Shown here piece by piece: positions 8,916-17,697 of a DNA stretch of 52,878 nucleotides. A model generated the notes under the pieces. It saw only the letters and a list, made by a program, of their open reading frames with translations. It was not told the DNA's origin and did not search any database. Both the position numbers and the translations under genes were made by a program. This stretch comes from Oscillatoria princeps RMCB-10 (GTDB lineage: Bacteria; Cyanobacteriota; Cyanobacteriia; Cyanobacteriales; Oscillatoriaceae), in the NCBI GenBank assembly GCA_019359235.1, contig JAHHHT010000047.1:1-52878 (forward strand), read 5' to 3'. Numbering within the stretch: position 1 is the stretch's first letter; each line of letters begins with the position of its first letter.

Positions 8916-9258
8916 TTACTGAGAGGGGGAGCTGCGGTCGCGCCCTTCCAGCTGTTTGATTCTCTGCCGCAAATCCAAGTCGTCACTGCCAACAATTGTT
9001 TCTAGGTTGGCGAGGCGCTGCTCGATCTGTTGCAGCTGATTGGCTTGCAGCTGTGGCATGGGATTTTTTGTCGCGCCAAACGACTGCAGTGCCGGATGCT
9101 GCGCCTGCGACGACGGCGACCGGCAGTATGGGACCGCTGTTCGTAATAGCTGAAAGTGGAATGCAGATTCCCAGCATGCCGGTGGCGATTCCCCAGATTC
9201 TTGTAGTCGCGGCGACTCGGACATCTTTTTCTGGGTCTTTTTCTTCTGGGTGAGTCAT
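8916..9258 (-). pseudogene. Small membrane/coiled-coil protein broken by one frameshift at an A6 run
   Basis: Two overlapping frames complement each other. The first starts at ATG 9258 (MTHPEEKDPEKDVRVAATTR), has two hydrophobic segments and reaches VWRDKK. The second frame then continues with a typical coiled-coil tail (QLQQIEQRLANLETIV, LRQRIKQLEG) to a stop at 8916. Dropping one A from the A6 run (complement of T at 9064-9069) joins them into a ~113-residue protein with two N-terminal membrane helices and a C-terminal coiled coil. As written, the first frame ends in a low-complexity tail at 8983. This could be a real mutation, a sequencing error in the homopolymer, or slippage at the A run. 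Function is unknown. Confidence 0.6.
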
Positions 9259-9344
9259 AAGTTTTGCTTTTCTCTATACCCGTTATTTCTATATTGCCAC
9301 GCTCACTTGGGTGATGGCTTCCGGATAGCGGGTTACGGAAATTC

Positions 9345-9369
9345 ACTTAAGTAGTCTTACTTAAGTAAG
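9345..9369. promoter_or_regulatory. Possible operator: repeated ACTTAAGTA with 14-bp palindrome
   Basis: ACTTAAGTA occurs at 9345-9353 and again at 9359-9367, 14 bp apart. The second copy is the core of the perfect palindrome CTTACTTAAGTAAG (9356-9369). It sits about 90 bp upstream of the frameshifted membrane-protein gene start. A dimeric regulator site is an inference. Confidence 0.4.
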
Positions 9370-9828
9370 GGGGCTGTGGCGATGGCGCGGATGTGACCGC
9401 TATCACACGCAACTCGCTCGCCAGCAGCTATAAGCCCTTGTATGAGAGGGGGTTTAGGCTTTGTAAAGAAATGTTACAAAGTTTTTATGAAAAAATGTTG
9501 CGCAGGCTTGATTTCCTTGCTAAGGTGTGCTTAAGGGTGACTCTGGCAGATGCTCGTCTTGAGGAGACGTGCTATCCATGCTCTACATTGAACTGTGCGG
9601 GATGCGTTACGCGCCAGTAACGAACGCGAGTTAGTAAGGAGTTGATTCGAGGGATGACTGAAAGATATTTCTGCAATGGCTCTGTATCAACGTCGCTCAA
9701 GGGCGCTTGAGAAATATCGCGGTGGCTTTTTTGAGGGCGCTGGGGACTGTTCTGTTACTGACTCGCTTCCCTTGCGTCTTGCCGGTGAAACCCGGTTTGT
9801 CGTGAAGTTTTACTGAGAGACATTTTAA

Positions 9829-9862
9829 AGAAACCGGGTTTCTTCAAGAAACCCGGTTTCTC
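9829..9862. repeat. GAAACCGGGTTTC interspersed hairpin repeat
   Basis: AGAAACCGGGTTTCT followed by AGAAACCCGGTTTCT with a three-base loop. Related copies are at about 10909-10922, 24192-24230, 24491-24505, 24700-24738, 26068-26081, 26120-26134 and 35989-36022, often just after genes, where they may act as transcript ends. Confidence 0.85.
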
Positions 9863-9977
9863 ACCCCATTCAAGATTCCTGAAAATTTTGTCTCAGTGCC
9901 GGAATTTAGGATGTGAACTTTTTCGCACCGGCACTGTCTAAAAGTGCGGTGAGACGTCAACTCTGGAGGTTTTACTT

Positions 9978-10802
9978 ATGAAGATTGAAGGAAAGACGGC
10001 TCTGATTACCGGGGCTTCCCGTGGGATTGGGCGAGCGATCGCGCTGGAATTAGCGCGACAGGGAATGAAGCGGCTGCTGTTGGTGGCGCGAGATGGGGCT
10101 CGACTGGCGGAAGTGGCGGCGGAAGTCGAGGCGCTGGGTGCGGAAGCGGTGACGCTGGCGGTGGATTTAACTGAGCCGGTGGGCGTGAATATTGCGGTAG
10201 CGCAAGCTTGGCGGGATTATGGGCCGGTTCACCTGCTGGTTAACTGTGCCGGTGTGGCGCACCAAGCGCCTTTCTTGGAGTCGAAATTGCCGCATGTGCG
10301 GGAAGAAATGGCGATTAATTTGATAGGGATGTACACGATTACTCGTTTAGTTGCTCGGCGGATGGCTGCGCAGCGGGAGGGGACAATTGTGAATGTTTCG
10401 AGTTTGATGGGGAAGGTGGCTGCGCCGACGATGGCGACGTATTCGGCTACGAAATCTGCGATTTTGGGCTTCACGCAAGCGTTGCGCGGCGAGCTCGCTC
10501 AATACAATATTCGGGTGATGGCTTTGCTGCCCTCTCTGACGGATACGGACATGGTGAAAGACTTGCAGTGGTTTCGCTGGGTGGTGCCGGTGACTGCTGA
10601 GCGAGTGGCTGAAGCATTTGTTGCCGGTTTGCGGAAGGATTCGCCGGAGATTTTGGTGGGATGGCAAAGTTATTTTGCGGTGATGTTTAATCGGATTGCA
10701 CCCCGACTGGTGGAGAAGTTTGTGCTGATGGCTGCGCCGGTTTCTAAGGAGAGTCAGAAGCGCTATCCAAAACTCGGAGAGCCTGGGGGAGTCTTGCGAT
10801 AA
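9978..10802 (+). CDS. Short-chain dehydrogenase/reductase (SDR)
   Basis: A 274-residue classical SDR. The dinucleotide-binding motif TGASRGIG is at residues 13-20, the structural NCAG motif follows near residue 89, and the catalytic set is visible as S in VNVSSLMG and YSATK about 14 residues later. It would reduce or oxidise a carbonyl/hydroxyl using NAD(P)H in the cytosol; the substrate is not readable. GGAGG lies 9 nt before the ATG and fixes the start. The gene stands alone, with a GAAACCGGG repeat upstream and tandem TTGGGCTTT repeats downstream. The C-terminal 40 residues after the Rossmann fold are hydrophobic (FAVMFNRIAPRLVEKF), which might aid membrane contact. Confidence 0.9.
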   Translation: MKIEGKTALITGASRGIGRAIALELARQGMKRLLLVARDGARLAEVAAEVEALGAEAVTLAVDLTEPVGVNIAVAQAWRDYGPVHLLVNCAGVAHQAPFLESKLPHVREEMAINLIGMYTITRLVARRMAAQREGTIVNVSSLMGKVAAPTMATYSATKSAILGFTQALRGELAQYNIRVMALLPSLTDTDMVKDLQWFRWVVPVTAERVAEAFVAGLRKDSPEILVGWQSYFAVMFNRIAPRLVEKFVLMAAPVSKESQKRYPKLGEPGGVLR

Positions 10803-10981
10803 GCTGTTTCCCCGCGTTCCGGGGCGGGCACGGGGACCCGCCCCTACGGCGCTGCCTCCTTTGTTACAGCAAGCTGATTAAAAGCCTAACAGCTTAGTAA
10901 GGAAAATCAAGAAACCTGGTTTCTGGCGGCCTACCTGTTAGAATTAATTATTTGCACCGGCTTCTCTAATGCCGGCATCCC

Positions 10982-11084
10982 GTTCGCAGTTGGGCTTTAA
11001 CCCCAAAGTTCGCAGTTGGGCTTTAGCCCCAAAGTTTGTAGTTGGGCTTTAGCCCAAAAGTTTGTAGTTGGGCTTTAGCCCAAC
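10982..11084. repeat. Four tandem copies of a ~26-bp TTGGGCTTTAGCCCAA repeat
   Basis: Four head-to-tail units of the form GTTCGTAGTTGGGCTTTAGC followed by CCAAAA, each with the inverted repeat TTGGGCTTTAGCCCAA; the first unit is the most diverged. The same unit occurs in three copies at 34629-34700. It lies in the gap between the SDR gene and the convergent PaaK-like gene. Confidence 0.85.
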
Positions 11085-11143
11085 CGGGGGGAAGTGGAAG
11101 CAGGTGCTTCCTGTTGAGGGGTGCGGTGCGCCCCAGCTTTCAT

Positions 11144-12610
11144 CTATGACCTAACAATCCCTCTCTGTTTGATGCTTGTTTCCGTTGCCTGAGACAGACC
11201 TGGACATGGCACGAAATTAATCCGGAAAATCCGCTTGTCCGGGTTGCTGTCCCAAGCGCTGTAAACCGCTTTCCATTTATTCAAAAATTCTAAGTTTAAC
11301 CGCCCGATAGACCGCACTATAGAATGATATACCCGCTCAATTGTCGCTCTATCGTCAGAGACACCTTCCCGGATTTCCAGGTCAAATTCAAGATACTGTC
11401 TTTCTTCTTCGTAAATAATCCGGGCGCGGTACAGTCCAGTGAGAATGTCATCCAGTTCTTCGCATTTGACCGCCGCGTCCAGCATATATTCCATGAAATT
11501 AGAGCCGCCAAAGATTAGGGAGCTGTCCCCCCGACCGGTAACAGCTAGCAGATCCGGAAGCCGGTCGCTGGCTGCTGAAAGAATCTTCACCAGAGCTGCA
11601 TCCTCGGAATTCAGCATATCCGAGGTGAGAATGGCGTGTTTCAATTCTTTCCAACTGTATAAAGCTACCCGATCGTAAAGCATGTAGCGCACTAAGGGAA
11701 TTCCTTGCCAGCGGGTAACGCAAAGGTGCCCGTCAGCAGTTTCCAGGTAAACGTCACCAACAAACAAATGAAAAAAGTGAGGGGTCGGAGATTCTATGCC
11801 CAGGGAATTAGCGAGAGCAATATTTCGATAGAGTAATTTTCGCAGGGTGACAGAAGCCAGGGATTCCACTCCAAGTGTCCCCGTATCGGCGCTGGCGTAA
11901 AAGGAAAACATAAATCGTGTGTTATCCCCTACCCCAGCACGTTTCTGGAGAGAAGCTCGCACGCTTTCTGGAAAAGGTTCACCAGTAACCATGTACCTGA
12001 TTTTACTGAACGGTATATCTTGCTTTAACTGACTGGCCTTGAGGTTAATATAAGAAATTGTTGAGGGAACGAGAAACAGGATAAATTGCTCCACAAAGGG
12101 ATTCATTTTGCAGATAAGTTCGAGAATTTCATCGGGATGGCTGCCAGGAGAAAATACCCAAAACGGATAAGGCGTCTCGATCGCTATATTTTTTAAAGCC
12201 CAGGAAAAATAATTCCCCCCGACCCAGCTCCCCAGAGCAAATCCCACAATCGCGAGTGTCTTTTTCTGATGAACGGCGAACATGCCTTCGAGAAACGCCC
12301 TAAATGCGGCGGGTGAGGACTGGTAAGTTGACTTCAGACTGGGCCAATAAAAGCTCTTTCCTGATGACCCTGATGAACGAAAGATGGCAAATATTTCTTC
12401 TGAATTGTCCGCCAGCAGCTCTTCAAATGGGTAAGCTAGGATGTAGGATTCTTTGTCCGACTGGGGGAGCCGGTCAAATGGCTCTCCCCCTTTCAATCCA
12501 TGCTTCTCCAGGAAACGCTTGTAAGCCGGTACAGCCCGTTGAGCCCGTTCGGCCACCTGTTCGGCTATCTCTTTCGCTCCCAGAGCGTTTTTCAAAAATT
12601 CTCTATTCAC
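11144..12610 (-). CDS. PaaK-like adenylate-forming enzyme (phenylacetate-CoA ligase family)
   Basis: A 488-residue protein of the ANL superfamily, nearest in outline to PaaK/coenzyme F390 synthetase-like ligases. The ATP-phosphate loop is SSGSSGKSFYWPS near residue 80, followed by the helical segment with RAFLEGMFAVH. VTGEPFPESVRASL and YASADTGTLG correspond to the family's middle motifs, and the RMLYDR-like turn is LVRYMLYDRV. Such enzymes activate a carboxylic acid as its adenylate, then usually pass it to CoA or a protein thiol. No pathway genes adjoin it and the substrate is unknown. The start ATG at 12610 is preceded by AAAAGGAGT, a good ribosome site. The C-terminal ~130 residues are more divergent than the core. 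Confidence 0.75.
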   Translation of the reverse strand: MNREFLKNALGAKEIAEQVAERAQRAVPAYKRFLEKHGLKGGEPFDRLPQSDKESYILAYPFEELLADNSEEIFAIFRSSGSSGKSFYWPSLKSTYQSSPAAFRAFLEGMFAVHQKKTLAIVGFALGSWVGGNYFSWALKNIAIETPYPFWVFSPGSHPDEILELICKMNPFVEQFILFLVPSTISYINLKASQLKQDIPFSKIRYMVTGEPFPESVRASLQKRAGVGDNTRFMFSFYASADTGTLGVESLASVTLRKLLYRNIALANSLGIESPTPHFFHLFVGDVYLETADGHLCVTRWQGIPLVRYMLYDRVALYSWKELKHAILTSDMLNSEDAALVKILSAASDRLPDLLAVTGRGDSSLIFGGSNFMEYMLDAAVKCEELDDILTGLYRARIIYEEERQYLEFDLEIREGVSDDRATIERVYHSIVRSIGRLNLEFLNKWKAVYSAWDSNPDKRIFRINFVPCPGLSQATETSIKQRGIVRS

Positions 12611-12787
12611 TCAGACACTCCTTTTGCAACTTGAGGGTTCCTGCCGGCTGGACAGAGAAAAATCCGCCCCGCCTTACCGATTATACCTTTTTTAGGATAT
12701 GCCGGCTGCAAGTCTTGTAAAATTATCTAGCACTCACCCTGCAGTTCTCCGCTCACGTTTGGCGAGCCCCATCTCTTATAACTCAAT

Positions 12788-13573
12788 TCACCGGCATCCT
12801 TGCTCCCGCAGCAGCGCATCCGCCCAACCGGCATCCGCCTCCGACAGCGCCGGCACCGGCGAGCCGGTGTAATCGATTCGCAGATCGTAACTCCCCCTAT
12901 CGTACACCAAATCCAGCAGCGCCTTCAAATCCACCACCGGCTCCCTATCCCCCGCACGCAAAGGCAGCGGAAAAGACGGAATTCCATCGGGCAGATTAAA
13001 AGCGTACAAATCTGCTAAAGGCCGGCGGTCGCCCCGACTCACCAATATGCGATAATTCGCCTGTATGCCCTCACTCAAAACCGGCATGGGTTCCCCCGCA
13101 CGCAGCAAATCAATTTCTACCAAATGCGTTAAACTCCCTAACACCCGCTGGCGCTTTAATTCGTATGCCTTGCGCCCTTCTCCTGGACGCTTATTAACGG
13201 GAGAGAGGATTTCAATCGCAGCTACCACTTCTTTTGTCGCCACTTCTCGTATTTCTAAATAGCCCTGCTTGAGCGTCTCAGGCATGGGAACTGCCACCGT
13301 CAAAGGTTGGGCTGCCGGTGCTGCAACAGCGACATTCGACGGCGCAGGATTTCCTGCAGAAAGCGGACGCTGCACCACCACATCGGGAATACCGACAAGC
13401 AGCGAATCTTCCCCACGGGTTTCATACATTCGCACCTCCACCGCGACTAAATACTTAGGGCGCAGTTGGGGAGCCAGCGACTCCGCAATGGCGGCAATTA
13501 GCAAGTGATGCACTCCTGGCCAAAAGTCAGGATGTTCTAAATAGGGATTCATTCCCGGAAATGGAGATGGCAT
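12788..13573 (-). CDS. DUF4058 family protein
   Basis: A 261-residue protein with the DUF4058 hallmark start MPSPFPGMNPYLEHPDFWPG. I chose ATG 13573 over an in-frame GTG at 13594 because the hallmark begins there and AAAGGAG lies 8 nt upstream. The middle carries the family's conserved ISPVNKRPGEGRKAYELKRQ segment; the acidic end DLRIDYTGSPVPAL closes the domain. DUF4058 is abundant in cyanobacteria and planctomycetes; the pattern EILSPVNK with a later basic stretch recalls restriction-endonuclease-like folds, but no activity is established. It is followed upstream by REP elements and the DUF559 gene on the other strand. Confidence 0.85.
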   Translation of the reverse strand: MPSPFPGMNPYLEHPDFWPGVHHLLIAAIAESLAPQLRPKYLVAVEVRMYETRGEDSLLVGIPDVVVQRPLSAGNPAPSNVAVAAPAAQPLTVAVPMPETLKQGYLEIREVATKEVVAAIEILSPVNKRPGEGRKAYELKRQRVLGSLTHLVEIDLLRAGEPMPVLSEGIQANYRILVSRGDRRPLADLYAFNLPDGIPSFPLPLRAGDREPVVDLKALLDLVYDRGSYDLRIDYTGSPVPALSEADAGWADALLREQGCR

Positions 13574-13635
13574 TGATGGAACTCCTTTACTCACTCCACT
13601 TTTAGTCTAGCACTGTTTCTGCCGGCGTCGGAAAG

Positions 13636-13677
13636 AACCCCACCCCCTAACCCCCTCCCCGCGAGCGGGGAGGGGGG
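13636..13677. repeat. REP element (CCCCCTCCCCGC..GCGGGGAGGGGG)
   Basis: A GC-rich palindrome CCCCTCCCCGCGAGCGGGGA with a flanking AACCCCACCCCCTAA arm. Other copies are at 13822-13862 (inside a gene), 14286-14327, 14412-14453, 28182-28223, 52028-52069, 52711-52752 and from 52863 to the window end. Confidence 0.9.
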
Positions 13678-13787
13678 ATCGGAAGGGGGAATGCACAAGA
13701 ATGGCAATCTTTGCTATAATTAGGTTAAAAAATTCAGTCTATTGCTAGGAGAATTGGAACAAAGCTTACTTAATCAGAGAGTCTCAG

Positions 13788-14261
13788 ATGACTAAAGACC
13801 CCTGCATACAGCGTCAGAGAGAACCCCACCCCCTAACCCCCTCCCCGCTTGCGGGGAGGGGGAATGGACAGAAATGGCAAACCTCGCCAGAATTGTGGGA
13901 AAAACTCAAGCCGCTGGCTCGGCAAAAGCGGCGCGAACCAACCCCAGCAGAAGAACAAGTCTGGCAGAAATTGAGAAACAAGCAACTGTTGGGGTTAAAG
14001 TTTCGCCGGCAGCACACAATAGAGCGTTTCATTGTTGATTTCTACTGTCCCGAAGCGCGGTTGGTTCTGGAAGTAGATGGAGCGATTCACGACTACACCG
14101 AAGAGGAAGACGCACGGCGTCAGGAATTCTTAGAAAGTTTCGGGCTGCAGGTACTTCGTTTTACCAATGAACAGGTATTAAATTACCCAGACACTGTACT
14201 CGAACATATTGCTGCCCAATTGCAGAATCCTATTAGATCCGCCGGTAGAGTTACCCCTTGA
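13788..14261 (+). CDS. DUF559 (Vsr-like endonuclease fold) protein with REP-encoded N-terminal peptide
   Basis: A 157-residue protein. Residues 45-145 are a DUF559 domain, related to the very-short-patch-repair endonuclease fold: LRNKQLLGLKFRRQHTI, FIVDFYCPEARLVLEVDG, then IHDYTEEEDARR and LRFTNEQVL. The acidic residues D and E in VDFYCPE and LEVDG are the likely metal ligands. Residues 11-24 (REPHPLTPSPLAGRG) are translated from a REP element that lies in frame inside the gene at 13822-13862. No later in-frame ATG precedes the domain, so the REP is within the coding sequence. DUF559 genes move readily and their function is not settled; DNA cleavage is inferred from fold only. Confidence 0.85.
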   Translation: MTKDPCIQRQREPHPLTPSPLAGRGNGQKWQTSPELWEKLKPLARQKRREPTPAEEQVWQKLRNKQLLGLKFRRQHTIERFIVDFYCPEARLVLEVDGAIHDYTEEEDARRQEFLESFGLQVLRFTNEQVLNYPDTVLEHIAAQLQNPIRSAGRVTP

Positions 14262-14285
14262 GCCGGCACCCCCTTCTCTTCTATT

Positions 14286-14453
14286 CCCCCTCCCCGTTAA
14301 CGGGGAGGGGGTTAGGGGGTGGGGTTCCACCGCATCAAGCAGCCAAAAAACCCTGTGACAAAGCCCACACCGGCACCCCCTTCTCTTCCATGCCCCCTCC
14401 CCCTCTTAATTCCCCCTCCCCGCACGCGGGGAGGGGGTTAGGGGGTGGGGTTC
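14286..14453. repeat. Two REP elements in direct orientation
   Basis: Copies at 14286-14327 and 14412-14453, in the opposite orientation to the two copies at 13.6-13.9 kb, sit between DUF559 and the ubiD-like gene. The second copy abuts the stop of the ubiD-like gene. Confidence 0.85.
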
Positions 14454-15961
14454 TACCTCATCTCATACCCAAACAAATTCGGATTAACCTCCTCCAACTT
14501 CAAATCCGCCAAACCGTACTCAGCCCACCGGCGCTCAACCATCGCCGCCACATCCGCATCCGACTCCAAAGCCGCCCCCCACTCATGCTCAGTTTCCGGA
14601 GGAATCTTCGTCGTCGCATCAATCCCCATGCGCCCGCCCAACCCAATCTTCTCACTGGCAAAATCCAAGCTGTCAAACGGCGTATTCGGCAGAATAAACA
14701 CATCCCGCGACGGGTCAACCTTAGAACTAATAGCCCACACCACTTGACGCGGGTCGCGAATGTTGATATCCTTATCCACAACAATCACAAACTTCGTGTA
14801 AGTGAACTGCGGCAAAGCGCTCCAAAATGCCAGAGCAGCCCGTCGCGCCTGACCCGGATACGCCTTATCAATCGAGATAATCGCCGCCTTGTAGCTGAGC
14901 GCCTCCATTGGCAGGAAGAAATCGGCAATTTCTGACACCTGCTGCCGCAAAATCGGCGTGTAAATGCGATTCAGGGCAATGGCCATCATCGCCTCTTCTT
15001 TGGGCGGACGCCCGCTAAATGTCGTCAAATAAATCGGATCTTGCCGGTGCGTCATGCAGTGGAAGCGAATTAGCGGCGAATCCTCGACGCCGCCGTAATA
15101 GCCCATGTGGTCGCCAAAAGGCCCGTCCGGCATCATTTCCCCCGGCGTAATCGTGCCTTCCAGCACAAATTCCGAGTCCGCCGGCACTTCCAAATCCACC
15201 GTCTTGCACTTCGCCAGACTCACCCCAGAACCGCCATAAAGCCCAGCAAACAGCCATTCTGACAAATCCACCGGAATCGGCGTAGCCGCTGCCATAATAA
15301 TCAGCGGGTCAACGCCCAGGGCGATCGCAATCTCCAATTTCTTCCCGCGCTCCGCCGCCTTGCGCAAGTGCCGCGCACCGCCGCGCACCGACAGCCAGTG
15401 TACCGTCATCGTGTTGCGCGATTGCAGCTGCAGCCGGTAGACGCCAACATTTGGGGTGCCGGTCTCGCAATCCTTGGTAATCACCAAGCCCAGGGTGACA
15501 ATCTTGCCGGCATCCCCCGGATACGGGCGAATCATCGGGATTTTGTTCAAATCCAGCTCATCCCCTTCAATGACCGCCTGCTGGCACGCCGGGAAAAAGT
15601 CGCGCCCCGGTTTCGCCTTGAGCACGTCAAACAGCACCTTGCCAAACTCCACCGCCTGGGAAACCTTCTTGGGCGGTTTGGGTTGCTGCAGCATCCCCAG
15701 TTTTTTGCCCAGCTCCTCCAACTCAGCCGGGTTTGACCTATTCATCGCCCAGCACACCCGCTCCTCTGTGCCCATCAGGTTGATCGCCACGGGATATTCC
15801 GAACCCTTGACGTTCTCAAACAGCAGCGCCGGCCCCCCCGCTTGCAGCATGCGGTTGGAAATCTCGGCAATCTCCAAATCTGGGTCAACCAGGGCTTTAA
15901 TCCGCCGCAACTGTCCCCGTTCTTCTAGCAGTTTGATGAACCCCCGCAAGTCTCTGGCCAT
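14453..15961 (-). CDS. UbiD-family decarboxylase
   Basis: A 502-residue protein matching the UbiD family end to end: MARDLRGFIKLLEERGQLRR at the start, the ALLFENVKGSEYPVAINL segment, GDELDLNKIPMIRPYPGDAG, and the C-terminal part with FVIVVDKDINIRDPRQVVWA. UbiD enzymes use prenylated FMN to decarboxylate aromatic or unsaturated acids. In cyanobacteria the homologue is assigned to 4-hydroxy-3-prenylbenzoate decarboxylation in plastoquinone synthesis, which is an inference here; HPPD of the same broad pathway lies 9 kb away. I chose ATG 15961 (MARDL) over a TTG seven codons upstream because family members start there. No UbiX partner is in the window. Confidence 0.9.
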   Translation of the reverse strand: MARDLRGFIKLLEERGQLRRIKALVDPDLEIAEISNRMLQAGGPALLFENVKGSEYPVAINLMGTEERVCWAMNRSNPAELEELGKKLGMLQQPKPPKKVSQAVEFGKVLFDVLKAKPGRDFFPACQQAVIEGDELDLNKIPMIRPYPGDAGKIVTLGLVITKDCETGTPNVGVYRLQLQSRNTMTVHWLSVRGGARHLRKAAERGKKLEIAIALGVDPLIIMAAATPIPVDLSEWLFAGLYGGSGVSLAKCKTVDLEVPADSEFVLEGTITPGEMMPDGPFGDHMGYYGGVEDSPLIRFHCMTHRQDPIYLTTFSGRPPKEEAMMAIALNRIYTPILRQQVSEIADFFLPMEALSYKAAIISIDKAYPGQARRAALAFWSALPQFTYTKFVIVVDKDINIRDPRQVVWAISSKVDPSRDVFILPNTPFDSLDFASEKIGLGGRMGIDATTKIPPETEHEWGAALESDADVAAMVERRWAEYGLADLKLEEVNPNLFGYEMR

Positions 15962-16030
15962 TTTTGAACTTTTATTAAGCAACGGTTTCTATTATGTAGC
16001 AAAATAAATTTAGTTGAGAACATTGCCAGC

Positions 16031-17470
16031 ATGAAATGTCCCAGATGTGAGTCCCCTGAACTCCGCAAAAATGGCCGCCGGAATGGCCAGCAGCGCTATC
16101 AGTGCAAAGCTTGTGGCAAGCAATTCCTCGCTCCAACCACAACCCAAGCGCTTCCCACTGCCCTTGGCGATGCGGTAGAGTTCGATCGAAACGGACACTC
16201 TGAACCTGCGCCGGCGCTCAGCGCTCCAGAAGCGTCCGCGCCCTCTGCGCCGGGAATCGCCATTTTGCTGCTAGATGCAGAAAACCTGAAACTCGACATC
16301 AAAACTGAAAAATTTCTAGCCAGTCTGTGCTCCTCTCCTTTGCAGGTGAAGATTGCCTTCGCGAATTGGAGAAATCCCAGCTTGGGCAAGTTGGATGCGG
16401 AACTGCACGAGCGCGGATATCAGCTCGTTCATGTGCCGGAGGGCAAGAATAGTGCGGACGCCAAAATGATAGCTGTCGGCTCCTCTCTTTTCTTGCACTA
16501 CCCCAATGTCAAAGAGCTGTTTGTCTGTTCTTCCGATGGGCTGTTAACCCACCTCTGCACTCACTTGCAAAACTTGGGACTGACAGTCTATCGCGCTCGC
16601 ACTAAAAATAAAACCCTGACGGTAGAAAATCGCCGCAGCGGTGAGCTGAAACACTATTCCCTGACAGTGGAAGCGGAAATTCCTTCTTTTGAAGGATTTG
16701 TTAAGCAAGTTGAGGAACTCATCCAGGCGGAACATAACTCGCTCACCGAGCGGATAGCGCAATTTTCTGCTATTTCCGCGCTGTTCCAAGAGCGGCGCAA
16801 CCTGACGCTGAACGCCAGCCGGTCGAATGACTCGCCGGCGATCGCTCCAGAAGCAACATCACTCGCGCCCCCGCCCGAAAAGGAACCGGCACCACCGGCT
16901 GCGCAGGACGCGGATGTGGAATTGAATGTTTCTGCAGCGGCACCACCGCTCCCCACAAGGAGTATTCAGTCCAAGGAAGAATTTGAGGGGGCGCTTCTCG
17001 AAATTATTGAGTCCCTGCACCTCAACAATCCGCTGGAGAAAGTTTCTGTTAGCACTCTCAGCTCCGAGGTGCACAAACTCTGCGGCGAAACGGCTAATTC
17101 CATCATCAAAAAATTTAAACTGGGCGGAAATTTGACTAAATTCTTAAAGGCCAGTCCTGCGCTCACCCTCGCTCTGAATGCCACCCCCTCAACCGTGGCG
17201 GTGGCCGCGTCGCTTTCATCTAAAATTAGCACGCGAGAGCAACTGGAACAGGCTCTGGTAAGAATTGTCAGCTCCTTATCTGCTAAATCTCCTGGCAGCT
17301 ATCTTTGTATTTCAAATATAGGAAGTGAATTTCAAAAGGAATACGGCCAGCCCCTTATCAAAACAATGCGGCAATTGGGGTTAGGCAGTAAATTCCCCCA
17401 ATTTTTGCAGTCCTGCAGCGCTTTCAAGGTGGAGAAAAAAGGCAAGGGCTATCAAGTGGCGCTCGCCTGA
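16031..17470 (+). CDS. Zinc ribbon-NYN nuclease-LOTUS (OST-HTH) protein
   Basis: A 479-residue multidomain protein. Residues 1-32 are an IS1 transposase-type zinc ribbon with C3, C6, C25 and C28 (MKCPRCESPELRKNG, RYQCKACGKQF). Residues 75-215 are a NYN (PIN-like) nuclease domain with the likely catalytic acids D82 (LLLDAENL), D143 (NSADAKM) and D169 (CSSDGLL). After a short helical stretch and a Pro/Ala-rich linker come two OST-HTH/LOTUS-like winged-helix modules at about 318-385 and 405-479, the last ending FKVEKKGKGYQVAL. NYN plus LOTUS is the layout of RNA-handling proteins such as MARF1; RNA cleavage guided by the LOTUS modules is inferred. It lies 70 bp from the divergent ubiD-like start and is followed by a paralogue. 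Confidence 0.85.
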   Translation: MKCPRCESPELRKNGRRNGQQRYQCKACGKQFLAPTTTQALPTALGDAVEFDRNGHSEPAPALSAPEASAPSAPGIAILLLDAENLKLDIKTEKFLASLCSSPLQVKIAFANWRNPSLGKLDAELHERGYQLVHVPEGKNSADAKMIAVGSSLFLHYPNVKELFVCSSDGLLTHLCTHLQNLGLTVYRARTKNKTLTVENRRSGELKHYSLTVEAEIPSFEGFVKQVEELIQAEHNSLTERIAQFSAISALFQERRNLTLNASRSNDSPAIAPEATSLAPPPEKEPAPPAAQDADVELNVSAAAPPLPTRSIQSKEEFEGALLEIIESLHLNNPLEKVSVSTLSSEVHKLCGETANSIIKKFKLGGNLTKFLKASPALTLALNATPSTVAVAASLSSKISTREQLEQALVRIVSSLSAKSPGSYLCISNIGSEFQKEYGQPLIKTMRQLGLGSKFPQFLQSCSAFKVEKKGKGYQVALA

Positions 17471-17697
17471 GAGGAGGCGGCAGGGTACGCCGCTCCCTCA
17501 CCCTGTAATTGTTAAGAAAAATTAATAAATGTAAAAAAATGCTGCGCCGGTCTGCCAGTGCGCCCATCTTGTGGTAAAAGCATCCTGCCTGCGAGCCGAG
17601 CGCAACAGGGGCCGATCGCAGACCGGCAAACCCTTTGCAGGCTGCGATTGAGATTTGTGAATCATCATCTTTTATCATTAGCTACAGAGACCCTCTC
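17471..17697. other. Gap between the two NYN-LOTUS genes
   Basis: A short hairpin (GAGGAGGCGGCAGGGTACGC with matching CCGCTCCCTC) follows the first gene's stop and may end its transcript. The rest is AT-rich and could hold a separate promoter for the second gene. Confidence 0.4.

Larger units (their letters stand above)
9259..9977. other. 719-bp intergenic region with palindromes and repeats
   Basis: This lies between the divergent frameshifted gene and the SDR gene. It holds a perfect 14-bp palindrome at 9356-9369 and a GAAACCGGGTTTC hairpin at 9829-9862 (separate entries). The middle (about 9420-9780) has no convincing frame; the plus-strand frame at 9393-9620 has no ribosome site. A small RNA is possible but nothing proves it. 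Confidence 0.5.

Noticed and set aside
14258-14935. 225-codon plus-strand frame
   Set aside because: It starts in REP elements and continues antisense to the ubiD-like gene; composition is Arg/His/Pro rich as in shadow frames.
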